Positions 35,371-44,427 are shown, numbered from the stretch's first letter. The stretch is 64,000 nt of DNA from Flavobacterium fluvii (GCF_900129545.1 NZ_FQWB01000002.1:434001-498000); one strand, 5' to 3'. Numbers and translations: made by a program. The notes: a model not told the origin generated them from the sequence alone.

Positions 35371-35970
35371 TTAAATAGTTTCGACTACATTTTCCAGTAA
35401 TCTTCTGGATTTTGGTGTCACTTCAATTCGGTTGGAATCCTCTTCGCAACCATAACCAACGGCCATTGCAAATAGTGGTTTGTAGACTGTCATATTCAGG
35501 ATGGTTTTGTATTTGTCGGTTTCTATGCCTTCCATTGCTGTCGAATCAAGACCCATTGCCATACTGGCCGTTAATCCCACACCCAAGGCGATATACACTT
35601 GTTGGGACAACCATATTTTCAAATCGGCTTCTGATTTATAGGTTTTCATTTTATGGTACATTTCTTTCCTGAATTGTGGAAATTCGTTGACTACCTCATT
35701 CTCGAAAGCATCCAAATCATCTGCCACGCTAAACACGACCAACAGCTGCGCTTGATTGATTTTCTCCGTATTGTGCATCGAAACCGAAGCCAGTTTTGCC
35801 TTGATTTCCGGATTTTGAACAAAGGTAAATTTCCAAGGTTGGATGTTGATGGAAGAAGGAGTGAGGCGCAAGATCTCTTTCAATTCCTCGATTTTTTCTT
35901 GAGGTACGACTTTGTGAGCGTTGTATTTCTTGGCGGTATATCTTTTTTGTATTAAAGCTAAAATGTTCAT
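35371..35970 (-). CDS. Nitroreductase-family NAD(P)H oxidoreductase
   Basis: A 199-residue flavoprotein of the NfsB type: begins with RYTAKKYNAHKVVP (FMN-contacting region), has SSINIQPWKFTFVQ, and ends with FAMAVGYGCEEDSNRI and SRR. It would reduce nitro or quinone compounds with NAD(P)H in the cytoplasm. Single-gene unit. Confidence 0.92.
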   Translation of the reverse strand: MNILALIQKRYTAKKYNAHKVVPQEKIEELKEILRLTPSSINIQPWKFTFVQNPEIKAKLASVSMHNTEKINQAQLLVVFSVADDLDAFENEVVNEFPQFRKEMYHKMKTYKSEADLKIWLSQQVYIALGVGLTASMAMGLDSTAMEGIETDKYKTILNMTVYKPLFAMAVGYGCEEDSNRIEVTPKSRRLLENVVETI

Positions 35971-36040
35971 GTGTGGTTTTTGAATGGTTTTATGGCTGTA
36001 AAGTTAAGCTAATACATCGGGTGTGTTTAAGATTGATTTA

Positions 36041-37048
36041 CTATTTTTTGGATATCTTTTTCTCGGTGTTTTCTAATTGATTGATAAAATCTTTTTCCGC
36101 ATTAGAAAGCTCATTTTTTATGATTTCCTTGTATTTGTCATATTCTGTTTTTGCTTTTTCAATAGCTAGATTATGGCTAATAGTGCCCGAATGATTGAGA
36201 ATTTCTTTTCCTGTCATTTTCAAGAAATCGTCCAATCGAGCTAGCCAATCTTTCATATACATTGGGTTTTGATTGAGTGCTTGCAATTCGGCTATTTCTA
36301 AATAGGCAGTTACAAATCTATTGAGCAGGTTAAGTTCTTTTTCGTCAAGGTAGTTTTTTGCTATTTCGGTTTCTTGTAAACTTGGTTTTTCTCCTTTGAA
36401 ATTGGTTAATCCAAGATTAGGTTTTGTAGAGTCAATTCGTTGATAAATAACTTCGGCGGCAGTGTGTCCGTGGGCTGCCCAATGCATTTTGTTTTGAATG
36501 GTTTTAAAGAAATTTTGAGAAACCTCGGTATTTGGATTATAATCGATACTGGTGGAATAAATATCCAAAACTTTTCTCCAAAAAACTTTTTCAGATGAAC
36601 GAATATCCCGAATTCGAGCCAATAATTCGTCAAAATAATTGCCTCCTCCAGCTTGCTTGAGTAAATCGTCGTTCATCGCAAATCCTTTTACGATGTATTC
36701 TTTCAAACGTTGTGTGGCCCAAATACGAAATTGCGTGCCACGATGTGATTTTACTCGATAACCAACAGAAATAATGACATCGAGATTATAAAAATCTACT
36801 TCTCTTTCAACAGTTCTTGAACCTTCTGATTGAACTGTTCGGAATTTCCGAACAGTTGAAAAATGATTTAATTCTCCTTCCTCAAAAATATTTTTGATGT
36901 GTTCACTAACAGTAGATTTTGACTTTTGAAATAATTCACAAAGTTGAGTTTGGGTAAGCCAAACCGTTTCGTCCAGAAGCCGGGTTTCTATTTTTGTGAT
37001 ACCATCTTCGGTTTGATAAATGAGAATGTTGGATTTGTTTTCTTGCAT
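36041..37048 (-). CDS. RhuM family protein
   Basis: A 335-residue protein of the virulence RhuM family. The N-terminus DGITKIETRLLDETVWLTQTQL and the DVIISVGYRVKSHRGTQFR block are diagnostic, and the helical C-terminus (lysine-rich) completes the family length. The family is found on islands beside restriction and defence genes; the molecular function is not known. The first 120 residues contain an HTH-like segment (LCELFQKSKSTVSEHI). Confidence 0.92.
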   Translation of the reverse strand: MQENKSNILIYQTEDGITKIETRLLDETVWLTQTQLCELFQKSKSTVSEHIKNIFEEGELNHFSTVRKFRTVQSEGSRTVEREVDFYNLDVIISVGYRVKSHRGTQFRIWATQRLKEYIVKGFAMNDDLLKQAGGGNYFDELLARIRDIRSSEKVFWRKVLDIYSTSIDYNPNTEVSQNFFKTIQNKMHWAAHGHTAAEVIYQRIDSTKPNLGLTNFKGEKPSLQETEIAKNYLDEKELNLLNRFVTAYLEIAELQALNQNPMYMKDWLARLDDFLKMTGKEILNHSGTISHNLAIEKAKTEYDKYKEIIKNELSNAEKDFINQLENTEKKISKK

Positions 37049-37076
37049 ACAAAAAATATTGAATTGTAAAAATACA

Positions 37077-37109
37077 AAAAATCCTCAAGTTTAGGTTTGA
37101 GGATTTTGT
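37077..37109 (-). terminator. Terminator after AlbA_2 gene
   Basis: On the minus strand AAAATCCTCAA / TTGAGGATTTT with a short loop and T6. It lies between the AlbA_2 and RhuM genes. Confidence 0.7.
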
Positions 37110-37121
37110 TGCCGATGTTGA

Positions 37122-37353
37122 CTATTGCAATAGGCAACAAACACAAGCCGAAAAATATGTTTTAAAGTTGTAGCTGTATATTGTAGAGGGTTCGAAATCG
37201 GGAGACTTAGCACAGCTGGGGATGCTCTGCGAAGTCTCCCGACTTCGTAGCTATTCCAATAAGCAATAAACACAAGCCGAAAATAAGTCTCTAAAGTTTT
37301 AACTGCATATAGTTGTGGGTACGAAGTCGGGAGACTTCGCTGCACAGCTGGGG
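37122..37353. repeat. Two tandem ~100-base repeat units with GAAGTCTCCCGACTTC
   Basis: Units at 37122-37221 and 37251-37353 share CTATT-CAATA-GCAA, AACACAAGCCGAAAA, a middle ACTGCATAT-like part and GGGAGACTT-CACAGCTGGGG. Between and within them lie palindromes of the CGAAGTCTCCCGACTTCG kind. No coding function. Confidence 0.7.
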
Positions 37354-37357
37354 TAGT

Positions 37358-38389
37358 TTATTTTGATATTTCATTTTTCAAGACTTGAACTATAAAATCA
37401 ATTGATTTTTGATTATAAATGCTCGGTGTTCCACTAGGTAAATTTCCACTCTCTTTAAATTTATCTTCGTGTTGCTTGCTTCTAAAATTGTAGGCCGAAT
37501 AATCTGTATTATTTTTTATGTCATATCTGCCAATTATATCATATATTTCTCCTTGTTTACATACAGGCAATAGTTTTCTAATTTGTGCAGAAGTTTCCAT
37601 TGCAGAAAAAGGATAATCTTTTATCAAATTTTCTTTTACTCTTCTAATAACTTCAACTTTATCTACTGGCACAACTTCACCAATAAGCTTTAAAGTAGCA
37701 GAACCTTTTTTCTCAACAAATTCTCCTTCCTTAATAAATTTGATCGATTTAGTCAATGCTTCATCAAGCACTAAAACTTGTGAATTGCCTTTCTCTATGA
37801 TACCTTTTTCAGTGTCTAATATTGCTGCATTACCAGGTCCGACTTTTCCAATTTTTGACATTAAATCTAGCCAATTACTGTTGTTTGTCTCTATCCTTTT
37901 GTTTATGATATTTTCAAGCTCTGCAAATTGTATTTTTTGGGTTCTACCCCCATAGCGATAATAAATGTCCCCATTTCGGATTGATTGATCACGACCTTCA
38001 TCTTTTTTTGCAATAATTGGTTTAACTAATGCTGGAGAAATCTTAAAGATACCGAAACTCATTCCTTTATATTTATAAACAATTTGCTCCCAATTTATTT
38101 CTCCTGAAAATATGTCTAATAAGTATCCCGTAATCTTTTCAGGGTCAATTTTTTCAAATCTATCCAAACTGTTTATTGACAAGCCTCTCAGTTTTCTTGG
38201 TTTATCAGTAATTCCAAAAATTAAGTAGCCTCCTTTGTTGTTTGAAAAAGCAGAAAAATCACGAAAATAATCAGCTAAACCTGCCAAATTAAAAGACTCT
38301 TTGAACTCTAATTCTTGTCCTTCGCGGTGATGTAAAAAACCGCTCGGCGCAATTCTTAGTAGTTCTTTGATAATGTTTTCGTCAATCAT
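37358..38389 (-). CDS. AlbA_2 (Schlafen-like) domain protein
   Basis: A 343-residue protein. The N-terminal third has the AlbA_2/Schlafen fold signature EGQELEFKESFNLAG, FSAFSNNKGGYLIFGITDKPRKLRG and YYRYGGRTQKI. The C-terminal part has a winged-helix-like segment (ETSAQIRKLLPV) and a domain that I do not recognise. Such proteins bind nucleic acid and often occur in accessory or defence islands. It shares a strand with the neighbouring RhuM and unknown genes. Confidence 0.85.
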   Translation of the reverse strand: MIDENIIKELLRIAPSGFLHHREGQELEFKESFNLAGLADYFRDFSAFSNNKGGYLIFGITDKPRKLRGLSINSLDRFEKIDPEKITGYLLDIFSGEINWEQIVYKYKGMSFGIFKISPALVKPIIAKKDEGRDQSIRNGDIYYRYGGRTQKIQFAELENIINKRIETNNSNWLDLMSKIGKVGPGNAAILDTEKGIIEKGNSQVLVLDEALTKSIKFIKEGEFVEKKGSATLKLIGEVVPVDKVEVIRRVKENLIKDYPFSAMETSAQIRKLLPVCKQGEIYDIIGRYDIKNNTDYSAYNFRSKQHEDKFKESGNLPSGTPSIYNQKSIDFIVQVLKNEISK

Positions 38390-38531
38390 ATTTGAATGTT
38401 TTAATTGCCATCAATTTGTTTATAATCTGTTAGCGCTAGCGTTCCACTTGTGTCTATTACAAATTTGCACTTGTTTACTTATGTTAGTGTTCACGAGCGA
38501 GACGCTCGCGCAAGTGAGGAAGTTCATATAG

Positions 38532-39206
38532 TTATATTTTATTTAAATCATCTAATGTTGAATCAATCAATTCAGGGATTTTACCATTTTCAATTTCTGT
38601 ATAGCTTACTTCTTGTCCATTATAAAGGTCAATCGCAATGCAATAGTCTGGATTTACATAAAAATCCTTTGAATAATGTTTATTCAAATATCGATAGAGT
38701 ATGTCAGCAAACATTCCCAATTCACTTTTTTTGAATCCTTCTAATTGTACAACAAACCAGATTCCTCCTATTTCTTCACTATTATTGTTGGAAAATGTAA
38801 AAATGTGACAGGGTTTTGCTTCAATAGGAAATCCTTTAATATCAAGTATAGATTGATATTTATGTTGTGTTAAGAAAGTTAAATTGACATTTGGTTTTAA
38901 ATGACGAAAATCATAATCTTTAAAATTATTTATAATGTCAATGTTTCTTTGAAATTGGTCTTTTATTCTTTTAATATCGGAAACTTTAATTTTATCTCGT
39001 AATAAGTCAATTTTTTCATCCAATAAATCGACATTGTCTGATTTATAAGTATTTCTAATTGCGCTTAAACAACTAATCCAATAATCGCCACCAGAAGCTT
39101 CATCTGAGTTATTTTTTTCTTTTTTAAGATTATTTACAAAAGTGATTTTCGTTCTTTCATTTTTTCCACGAAATTCAATTAGATTTTTAACAGTTACTTT
39201 TTCCAT
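38532..39206 (-). CDS. Unrecognised protein in accessory island
   Basis: A 224-residue soluble protein without signal peptide or transmembrane helices. The N-terminal block FRGKNERTKITFVNNLKK looks like a conserved family start, with a central helical region and C-terminal HIFTFSNNNSEEIGGIWFVVQLEGFKKSELGMFADILYRYL. I cannot assign a function. Its neighbours are RhuM and an AlbA_2 protein, so an island or defence role is possible but unsupported. Confidence 0.7.
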   Translation of the reverse strand: MEKVTVKNLIEFRGKNERTKITFVNNLKKEKNNSDEASGGDYWISCLSAIRNTYKSDNVDLLDEKIDLLRDKIKVSDIKRIKDQFQRNIDIINNFKDYDFRHLKPNVNLTFLTQHKYQSILDIKGFPIEAKPCHIFTFSNNNSEEIGGIWFVVQLEGFKKSELGMFADILYRYLNKHYSKDFYVNPDYCIAIDLYNGQEVSYTEIENGKIPELIDSTLDDLNKI

Positions 39207-39380
39207 AGTTTTTCAAAATTTTATCCCAAAATAATATTATTTTGTAAATAATTACTGTAAAATCTGTAAAAAGCATAATAAGTCGATGAAATACTATTTT
39301 AGTTAACTAAGGTGTAATTTTAGGTTTAATTAATTTAAAATGAATGTCTTAGTTTTTTTTAAACAATAAAATACATTGAT

Positions 39381-39465
39381 TAGCCCCGATGGCAGCAAAT
39401 ATCCTTTTGGGCTGGGGTTCAGCCCAAAAGATATTGCGTACAGCGGGAGAGAAGTGGTTATGAAA
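39381..39465. repeat. TAGCCC-type intergenic repeat
   Basis: Begins TAGCCCCGATGGCAGC, contains the inner palindrome TTTTGGGCT...AGCCCAAAA and ends in a TACAGCGGG segment. It matches the copy at 6436 at its left end. Confidence 0.6.
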
Positions 39466-39483
39466 ACCCATCGTTTTGCTCCA

Positions 39484-39520
39484 AAAAAAAAACACCAATC
39501 TCTACGACTGGTGCTTTTTA
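39484..39520 (-). terminator. Terminator after hemoglobin gene
   Basis: On the minus strand AAAAGCACCA...TGGTGTTTTTTT with a short loop. The same 28-base core recurs at 40197-40232 after clpB. Confidence 0.75.
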
Positions 39521-39574
39521 TAAAAATTCTATTCTTCCAATTGATGCATAATTATCCTTTTTTAGCCTAAGTTT

Positions 39575-39964
39575 TTATACTCCAATCATTTGTCCTTTTA
39601 ATGAATAAAGTATGGCAAGCACATCTTTTCTGGATTGCTCATCGACATTGTTTTTGTCAAGAGCCAACATAATGTCGTCTATCACGCTCATGTATTCTCC
39701 CTGATTGATATTCATTCCAATATGGGCTGTGTGCATGTCTTTGCCGGTATATTGATTAGGCCCTCCACTGCCCATAATGAAAAAATTAATCAAATGCTGT
39801 CTAACTTCCTTGAAATGCTCCGTATCGTCTTTTAAAGGAAGAAATCTAGCTTTAATGGCAGGGTTTGCCATATGGGATTCAACAACGTCATCTACAATGG
39901 CAGTTATCCCTTCTACACCACCAAGACGTTCATAAAGACTGTTTTGATTTTCATTTTTTTCCAT
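39575..39964 (-). CDS. Group 1 truncated hemoglobin
   Basis: A 129-residue globin. Family motifs: SLYERLGGVEGI, DDVVESHMANPAI, FLPL, and the proximal His in MHTAHIGMNI with YMSVIDDIML after it. It binds oxygen or nitric oxide; nitric oxide dioxygenation is the usual role. Single-gene unit with its own terminator. Confidence 0.93.
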   Translation of the reverse strand: MEKNENQNSLYERLGGVEGITAIVDDVVESHMANPAIKARFLPLKDDTEHFKEVRQHLINFFIMGSGGPNQYTGKDMHTAHIGMNINQGEYMSVIDDIMLALDKNNVDEQSRKDVLAILYSLKGQMIGV

Positions 39965-40196
39965 TTTGATTTAGTTTTAAAATATAGTTACTATTCATTT
40001 AAAGCACTACCCAATATTTTATTGAATCATTGACTCAATAATTAAAAAACAAGCAAATTTGTAGGGAATATTTTTTGTAGAATTGGGGATGGAAAAGAGT
40101 TGTCAGTATGTAATGTGTTGACGGATACTGTTTTATAAAAATACAAAACATTATTTGAAATTAATGTTTAAACGCCATTTATTATTTTAAAGATTT

Positions 40197-40232
40197 AAAA
40201 AAAAAACACCAATCTCTCGACTGGTGCTTGCT
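40197..40232 (-). terminator. Terminator after clpB
   Basis: Nearly identical to the hairpin after the hemoglobin gene: AAAACACCAATCTCTCGAC-TGGTGC, A-run on the left that gives a T-run on the minus strand. Confidence 0.65.
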
Positions 40233-40246
40233 GTTATTTATTTTTG

Positions 40247-40345
40247 TGTCATTTCGACCAAAGGGAGAAATCACATTAGTTGCTCAGGTTGTGTGATTTG
40301 CTACGCCTGTTCGCTATCGCTCGGGTCTCCTGCGTCGAAATGACA
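40247..40345. repeat. 99-base palindromic element, TGTCATTTCGAC ends
   Basis: Perfect 12-base inverted ends, TGTCATTTCGAC at 40247-40258 and GTCGAAATGACA at 40334-40345. The centre holds the GCTACGCCTGTTCGCT motif that recurs in altered form at 8843 and 35101. No ORF; a REP/MITE-like element. Confidence 0.7.
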
Positions 40346-40356
40346 AAATGTTGTAA

Positions 40357-42960
40357 TTAATGTACCAACTCACTCTGGTTCCTGAAAACCAATTCTCCGT
40401 CAAAGGAATCCAGTAGAATAATACTGTCGGTGGTGATTTTTCCGGCGAGGATTTCTTTCGACAATTTGTTCAGTACCTCTCTTTGTATCACGCGTTTTAC
40501 CGGTCGGGCACCAAATTGCGGATCGTATCCTTTCTCGGATAAATATTCGATGGCTTCCGGTGTGGCGTCCATCGTGATGCCTTGTTGGGCAAGCATGTTG
40601 GTGACATTTTTTAATTGTATGCCCACGATTTGGGCAATGTTGGCATTGGTCAGCGGCCTAAACATCACGATTTCGTCGATTCGGTTGATGAACTCGGGGC
40701 GCACTGTCTGCATCAACAATCCCATTATTTCGATTTTGGCGATTTCAGTGGCGGCTTCGACACTTCCTCTTAAATTCTCGAATTTTTCCTGTATGATTTG
40801 GCTTCCCATATTGGAAGTCATGATGATAATCGTGTTTTTGAAATCGGCCAGGCGTCCTTTGTTGTCCGTCAATCGTCCTTCGTCCAAGACTTGCAACAAG
40901 ATGTTGAAGGTGTCGGGATGCGCTTTTTCAATCTCGTCCAACAGAATCACGGAATAGGGTTTACGGCGCACGGCTTCGGTCAATTGTCCGCTTTCGTCAT
41001 AACCCACATATCCCGGAGGCGCACCCACCAAACGGCTCACGCTGTGGCGTTCTTGGTATTCGCTCATGTCGATTCGGGTCATGGCATTTTCATCATCGAA
41101 AAGATATTCCGCCAAGGCTTTGGCCAATTCGGTTTTTCCAACTCCCGTAGTTCCCAAGAAAAGAAAGGTTCCCACCGGTTTTTTCATGTCCTGCAAGCCG
41201 GCGCGACTTCTACGCACGGCATCGCTCACGGCCTCGATGGCTTCTTCCTGGCCCACGACGCGTTTGTGCAATTCGCTTTCCAGATGCAGGAGTTTTTCTC
41301 TTTCGCCCTGCAGCATTTTCATCACGGGAATTCCAGTCCATTTGGCGACCACTTCGGCAATGTCTTCTCTGGTGACTTCTTCTTTTATCAAGGAAGTTCC
41401 CAATTGGTTTTCGGCCAATTGTTTTTGGAAAGTTTCCAATCGTCCTTGGGCTTCCTTGATTTTTCCGTAACGAATTTCGGCTACTTTTCCGTAATCGCCT
41501 TCACGTTCGGCACGTTCCGCTTCGTATTTGAAATTTTCGATTTCGGTTTTTACCTCCTGAATGTTGTCGGCAACTTCTTTCTCTGATTTCCATTTGGTAA
41601 AAATCACGTTTCGGTCATCTTTCAGGTTCGCCAAATCCATTCCCAAAATTTTGAGTTTGCTTTCGTCTTTCTCCCGTTTGATGGCTTCGATTTCGATTTC
41701 CAATTGCATTATTTTCCGATCCAAAACATCGAGTTCTTCAGGTTTGGAGTTGATTTCCATGCGAATTTTGGAAGCCGCTTCGTCCATCAAATCGATGGCT
41801 TTGTCTGGTAAAAATCGGTTGGTAATATAGCGTTGCGATAATTCGACAGCCACAATAATGGCATCGTCTTTTATCTGTACTTTATGGTGTGTTTCGTATT
41901 TTTCCTTGATACCTCGAAGGATGGAAATGGCACTTTCAGTATCCGGTTCCTCGATCATTACTTTTTGGAAACGACGTTCTAGCGCTTTGTCTTTCTCGAA
42001 ATATTTTTGGTATTCGTCCAGAGTCGTTGCACCAATGGCACGCAGTTCACCACGAGCCAAAGCCGGTTTCAGGATATTGGCCGCATCCATCGCACCTTCG
42101 CCACCGCCGGCACCCACAAGGGTGTGGATTTCGTCAATGAAAAGCACAATATCTCCTTCGGCAGCGATCACTTCTTTCACTACAGATTTCAAACGCTCTT
42201 CGAATTCCCCTTTGTATTTGGCTCCTGCAATCAGGGCTCCCATATCGAGTGAAAAAACGATTTTGTCTTTCAGGTTTTCGGGAACGTCGCCGTCCACGAT
42301 TCTGTGTGCCAAACCTTCGGCAATTGCGGTTTTACCAACACCGGGTTCTCCGACCAACATCGGGTTGTTTTTGGTACGACGGGTCAAGATTTGCAAAACT
42401 CTACGAATTTCTTCGTCGCGACCAATTACGGGATCGAGTTTTCCTGTTCGAGCCAATTCGTTGAGGTTTTTGGCGTATTTGTTCAAGGAATTATAGTTTT
42501 CTTCTGCTGATGCCGAAGTGACTCTTTCTCCTTTTCTAAGTTCGTCAATGGCGGCTTTCAGTCCTTTTCCGGTTACGCCCTGGTCTTTCAATATTTGGGC
42601 AGCTTTGCTTTTGGAATCAAAAATGGCCAAGATTAAATGCTCGATGGAAACGAATTCGTCGTTCATTTTTTTGGCAATGATTTCCGCTTCGTTCAGTGTG
42701 GTGTTTGCCGTTCTGGAAAGCATGATTTCGCCACCCGAAACTTTCGGAAAGCTCTGGATGGTGCTGTCCAATATTTGTTCGAACAACGGAACATTTACGT
42801 TTAGTTTTTTCAAAATAAAGGGAGCCACATTTTCATCAACTTCAAAAATGGCCTTGAAAATGTGTTCGTTTTCTATTTGCTGTTGTCCAAAACTCTGCGC
42901 CAATTGCTGTGAAAGCTGGATGGCTTCCTGCGATTTGATCGTAAACTTGTTGATGTTCAT
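40357..42960 (-). CDS. clpB: ATP-dependent chaperone ClpB
   Basis: An 867-residue disaggregase that acts with DnaK to re-solubilise heat-damaged proteins. N-terminal Clp-N repeats, first AAA domain with Walker A GEPGVGKTAIAEGLA (near residue 205) and LFIDEIHTLVGAG, the coiled-coil M domain (residues about 400-530), the second AAA domain with GTTGVGKTELAKALAE and VILLDEIEKAHPD, and the RPVKRVIQRE C-terminal signature. All motifs intact. Monocistronic. Confidence 0.97.
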   Translation of the reverse strand: MNINKFTIKSQEAIQLSQQLAQSFGQQQIENEHIFKAIFEVDENVAPFILKKLNVNVPLFEQILDSTIQSFPKVSGGEIMLSRTANTTLNEAEIIAKKMNDEFVSIEHLILAIFDSKSKAAQILKDQGVTGKGLKAAIDELRKGERVTSASAEENYNSLNKYAKNLNELARTGKLDPVIGRDEEIRRVLQILTRRTKNNPMLVGEPGVGKTAIAEGLAHRIVDGDVPENLKDKIVFSLDMGALIAGAKYKGEFEERLKSVVKEVIAAEGDIVLFIDEIHTLVGAGGGEGAMDAANILKPALARGELRAIGATTLDEYQKYFEKDKALERRFQKVMIEEPDTESAISILRGIKEKYETHHKVQIKDDAIIVAVELSQRYITNRFLPDKAIDLMDEAASKIRMEINSKPEELDVLDRKIMQLEIEIEAIKREKDESKLKILGMDLANLKDDRNVIFTKWKSEKEVADNIQEVKTEIENFKYEAERAEREGDYGKVAEIRYGKIKEAQGRLETFQKQLAENQLGTSLIKEEVTREDIAEVVAKWTGIPVMKMLQGEREKLLHLESELHKRVVGQEEAIEAVSDAVRRSRAGLQDMKKPVGTFLFLGTTGVGKTELAKALAEYLFDDENAMTRIDMSEYQERHSVSRLVGAPPGYVGYDESGQLTEAVRRKPYSVILLDEIEKAHPDTFNILLQVLDEGRLTDNKGRLADFKNTIIIMTSNMGSQIIQEKFENLRGSVEAATEIAKIEIMGLLMQTVRPEFINRIDEIVMFRPLTNANIAQIVGIQLKNVTNMLAQQGITMDATPEAIEYLSEKGYDPQFGARPVKRVIQREVLNKLSKEILAGKITTDSIILLDSFDGELVFRNQSELVH

Positions 42961-43008
42961 TTTTACTTTTTATTTAAAGTTTAATGTTTGAGAGGCTAAT
43001 TTATGTGC

Positions 43009-43038
43009 TTGTGTACCTTTAAAGTTATTGTACCTTTG
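43009..43038 (+). promoter_or_regulatory. Promoter of ytxJ
   Basis: TTG (43009-43011), 19 bases, then TACCTTTG (43031-43038), a full consensus match. Predicted start near 43045, about 90 bases before the ORF. Confidence 0.5.
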
Positions 43039-43136
43039 GCAAATAATCGTCAAATGTTGTTCCACCACTAAAGTTACGACATTTTGACTGTCCATAAGGG
43101 GGTTACGAACGACAAAATGACTTAAAAAAAGACAAA

Positions 43137-43526
43137 ATGAGTGTATTTTCAAATATTTTCGGCGGTTCTGAAGAACAAGATAAATTAAACAGTAAAATCA
43201 ATTGGATTCCATTAAATTATTTGGGTCAATTGGATGAATTGGTTGCGTTTTCAGACCAGAAACCAGCAGTTATTTTTAAACACAGCACCCGTTGCAGCGT
43301 GAGCAGGTTTGCCTTGAAACAATTTGAAAAACAATTTGATTTAAAAGAAGAAGTAGATGCTTATTTCCTCGATTTATTGGAGTACAGAGATATTTCAAAT
43401 GAAATAGCCAGTCGTTTTGGAGTGTATCACCAGTCACCACAATTGTTGTTGATCAAGGAAGGAAAATCGGTTTATGATGTTTCCCACGATGAAATTGATG
43501 CCGGGGAGTTGAAAAACATCTTGTAG
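43137..43526 (+). CDS. ytxJ: Bacillithiol-system redox protein YtxJ
   Basis: A 129-residue thioredoxin-fold protein with a single redox cysteine in HSTRCSVSRFALKQFE, the hallmark of YtxJ/BrxC-type bacilliredoxins. The cis-Pro segment YHQSPQLLLIKEGKSVYDVSH follows. It removes bacillithiol from oxidised proteins. Its presence implies a bacillithiol-using cell. Confidence 0.93.
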   Translation: MSVFSNIFGGSEEQDKLNSKINWIPLNYLGQLDELVAFSDQKPAVIFKHSTRCSVSRFALKQFEKQFDLKEEVDAYFLDLLEYRDISNEIASRFGVYHQSPQLLLIKEGKSVYDVSHDEIDAGELKNIL

Positions 43527-43723
43527 GATTTTAGTAGTTTATATATTAGACTTTTAAAAGTACAACTATGTAACTAGAATCTTCATAAATTGTTTTCATT
43601 TCGGAGATAAAGAAATAAATCAAAGCGGATTGCCCGTTATCAAAGGGTAGAAAGATGGAGTGCGTGAACAACTAAGTGTCTAAATAATGATAAGGCTCCA
43701 ATTTATTGGTGACAAAATCCGGC

Positions 43724-44419
43724 TTATAGGCCTGTTTTTTTTATTTTAAATTCCAATCCAATATTTCGGACGCTTTCAATACTTATTCTGGAATCGTCCT
43801 TGAAATATTTGCGGATTTTACTGATATAGACATCCATACTTCTTCCTGAAAAAAAGTCGTCACTGCCCCAAATTGTTTTCAAAATTTGCTCTCTTTTTAT
43901 CATTTGATTTTTATGAGTATAAAAGAAATGAATGAGGCTGGCTTCTTTTTCAGTCAGTTGCTGAATTACAGCACCGTTTTTGAGACATAATCTTTTGGTA
44001 TCAAATACATAAAAACCAATTTGCAGTTCATCAGTTGCTGTAGAAAATTGATTTTGACTGCTTCTTTTTATGATATTATTCAGGCGCAAAACAAGTTCAT
44101 CAGCCTCAAAAGGTTTTACGATATAATCATCGGCACCCAATTTTAATCCAATGATTTTGTCTTCTTTCAGTTTTCTTGCTGTTAGAAAGATGAAAGGAAT
44201 TTCGGGATTGATTTGGATGATTTTTTCGGCAAGGGTAAATCCGTCCATTTTGGGCATCATAACATCAAAAACACAAATGTCAAAGTGCCCAGTTTGGAAA
44301 ACAGCCAAAGCTTCTTCACCATTTTCTGCCCAAGTGATTTCAAATTGGTGCAGTTCTAGATAATGTTTGAGAACGCCAGCAAAATCACCATCGTCTTCGG
44401 CTAAAAGTATTTTTTTCAA
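43724..44419 (-). CDS. OmpR-family response regulator
   Basis: A 231-residue regulator. Receiver domain with LAEDD, phospho-acceptor Asp52 in VFDVMMP and VKPFEADEL; winged-helix domain with REQILKTIWGSDDFFSGRSMDVYISKIRKYF. It begins at a TTG, with no ATG in the usable range, 8 bases after the stop of the partner kinase. It is the likely binder of the three ATTAAC boxes at 45839-45866. Confidence 0.92.
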   Translation of the reverse strand: MKKILLAEDDGDFAGVLKHYLELHQFEITWAENGEEALAVFQTGHFDICVFDVMMPKMDGFTLAEKIIQINPEIPFIFLTARKLKEDKIIGLKLGADDYIVKPFEADELVLRLNNIIKRSSQNQFSTATDELQIGFYVFDTKRLCLKNGAVIQQLTEKEASLIHFFYTHKNQMIKREQILKTIWGSDDFFSGRSMDVYISKIRKYFKDDSRISIESVRNIGLEFKIKKTGL

Positions 44420-44427
44420 ATGCTAAA

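Larger units (their letters stand above)
39207..39574. other. Non-coding interval
   Basis: No gene seen. It contains a TAGCCC-type repeat (39381-39465) and the hemoglobin terminator (39484-39520). Confidence 0.6.
39965..40356. other. Non-coding interval upstream of the hemoglobin gene and downstream of clpB
   Basis: No gene seen. It contains the clpB terminator (40197-40232) and a 99-base palindromic element (40247-40345). Confidence 0.6.

Noticed and set aside
37091..37345. 84-residue ORF in the repeat region
   Set aside because: It is just a translation of the two tandem repeats, with duplicated peptide blocks and no gene features.
37122..37353. CRISPR array
   Set aside because: Only two long imperfect units with no regular spacers and no cas genes.
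36041..39206. Prophage or integrative element
   Set aside because: No integrase, transposase, att-site-like direct repeats or phage structural genes.
40798..41586. 262-codon antisense frame inside clpB
   Set aside because: Lies entirely opposite conserved ClpB motifs; its long open frame follows from the codon pattern of the real gene.
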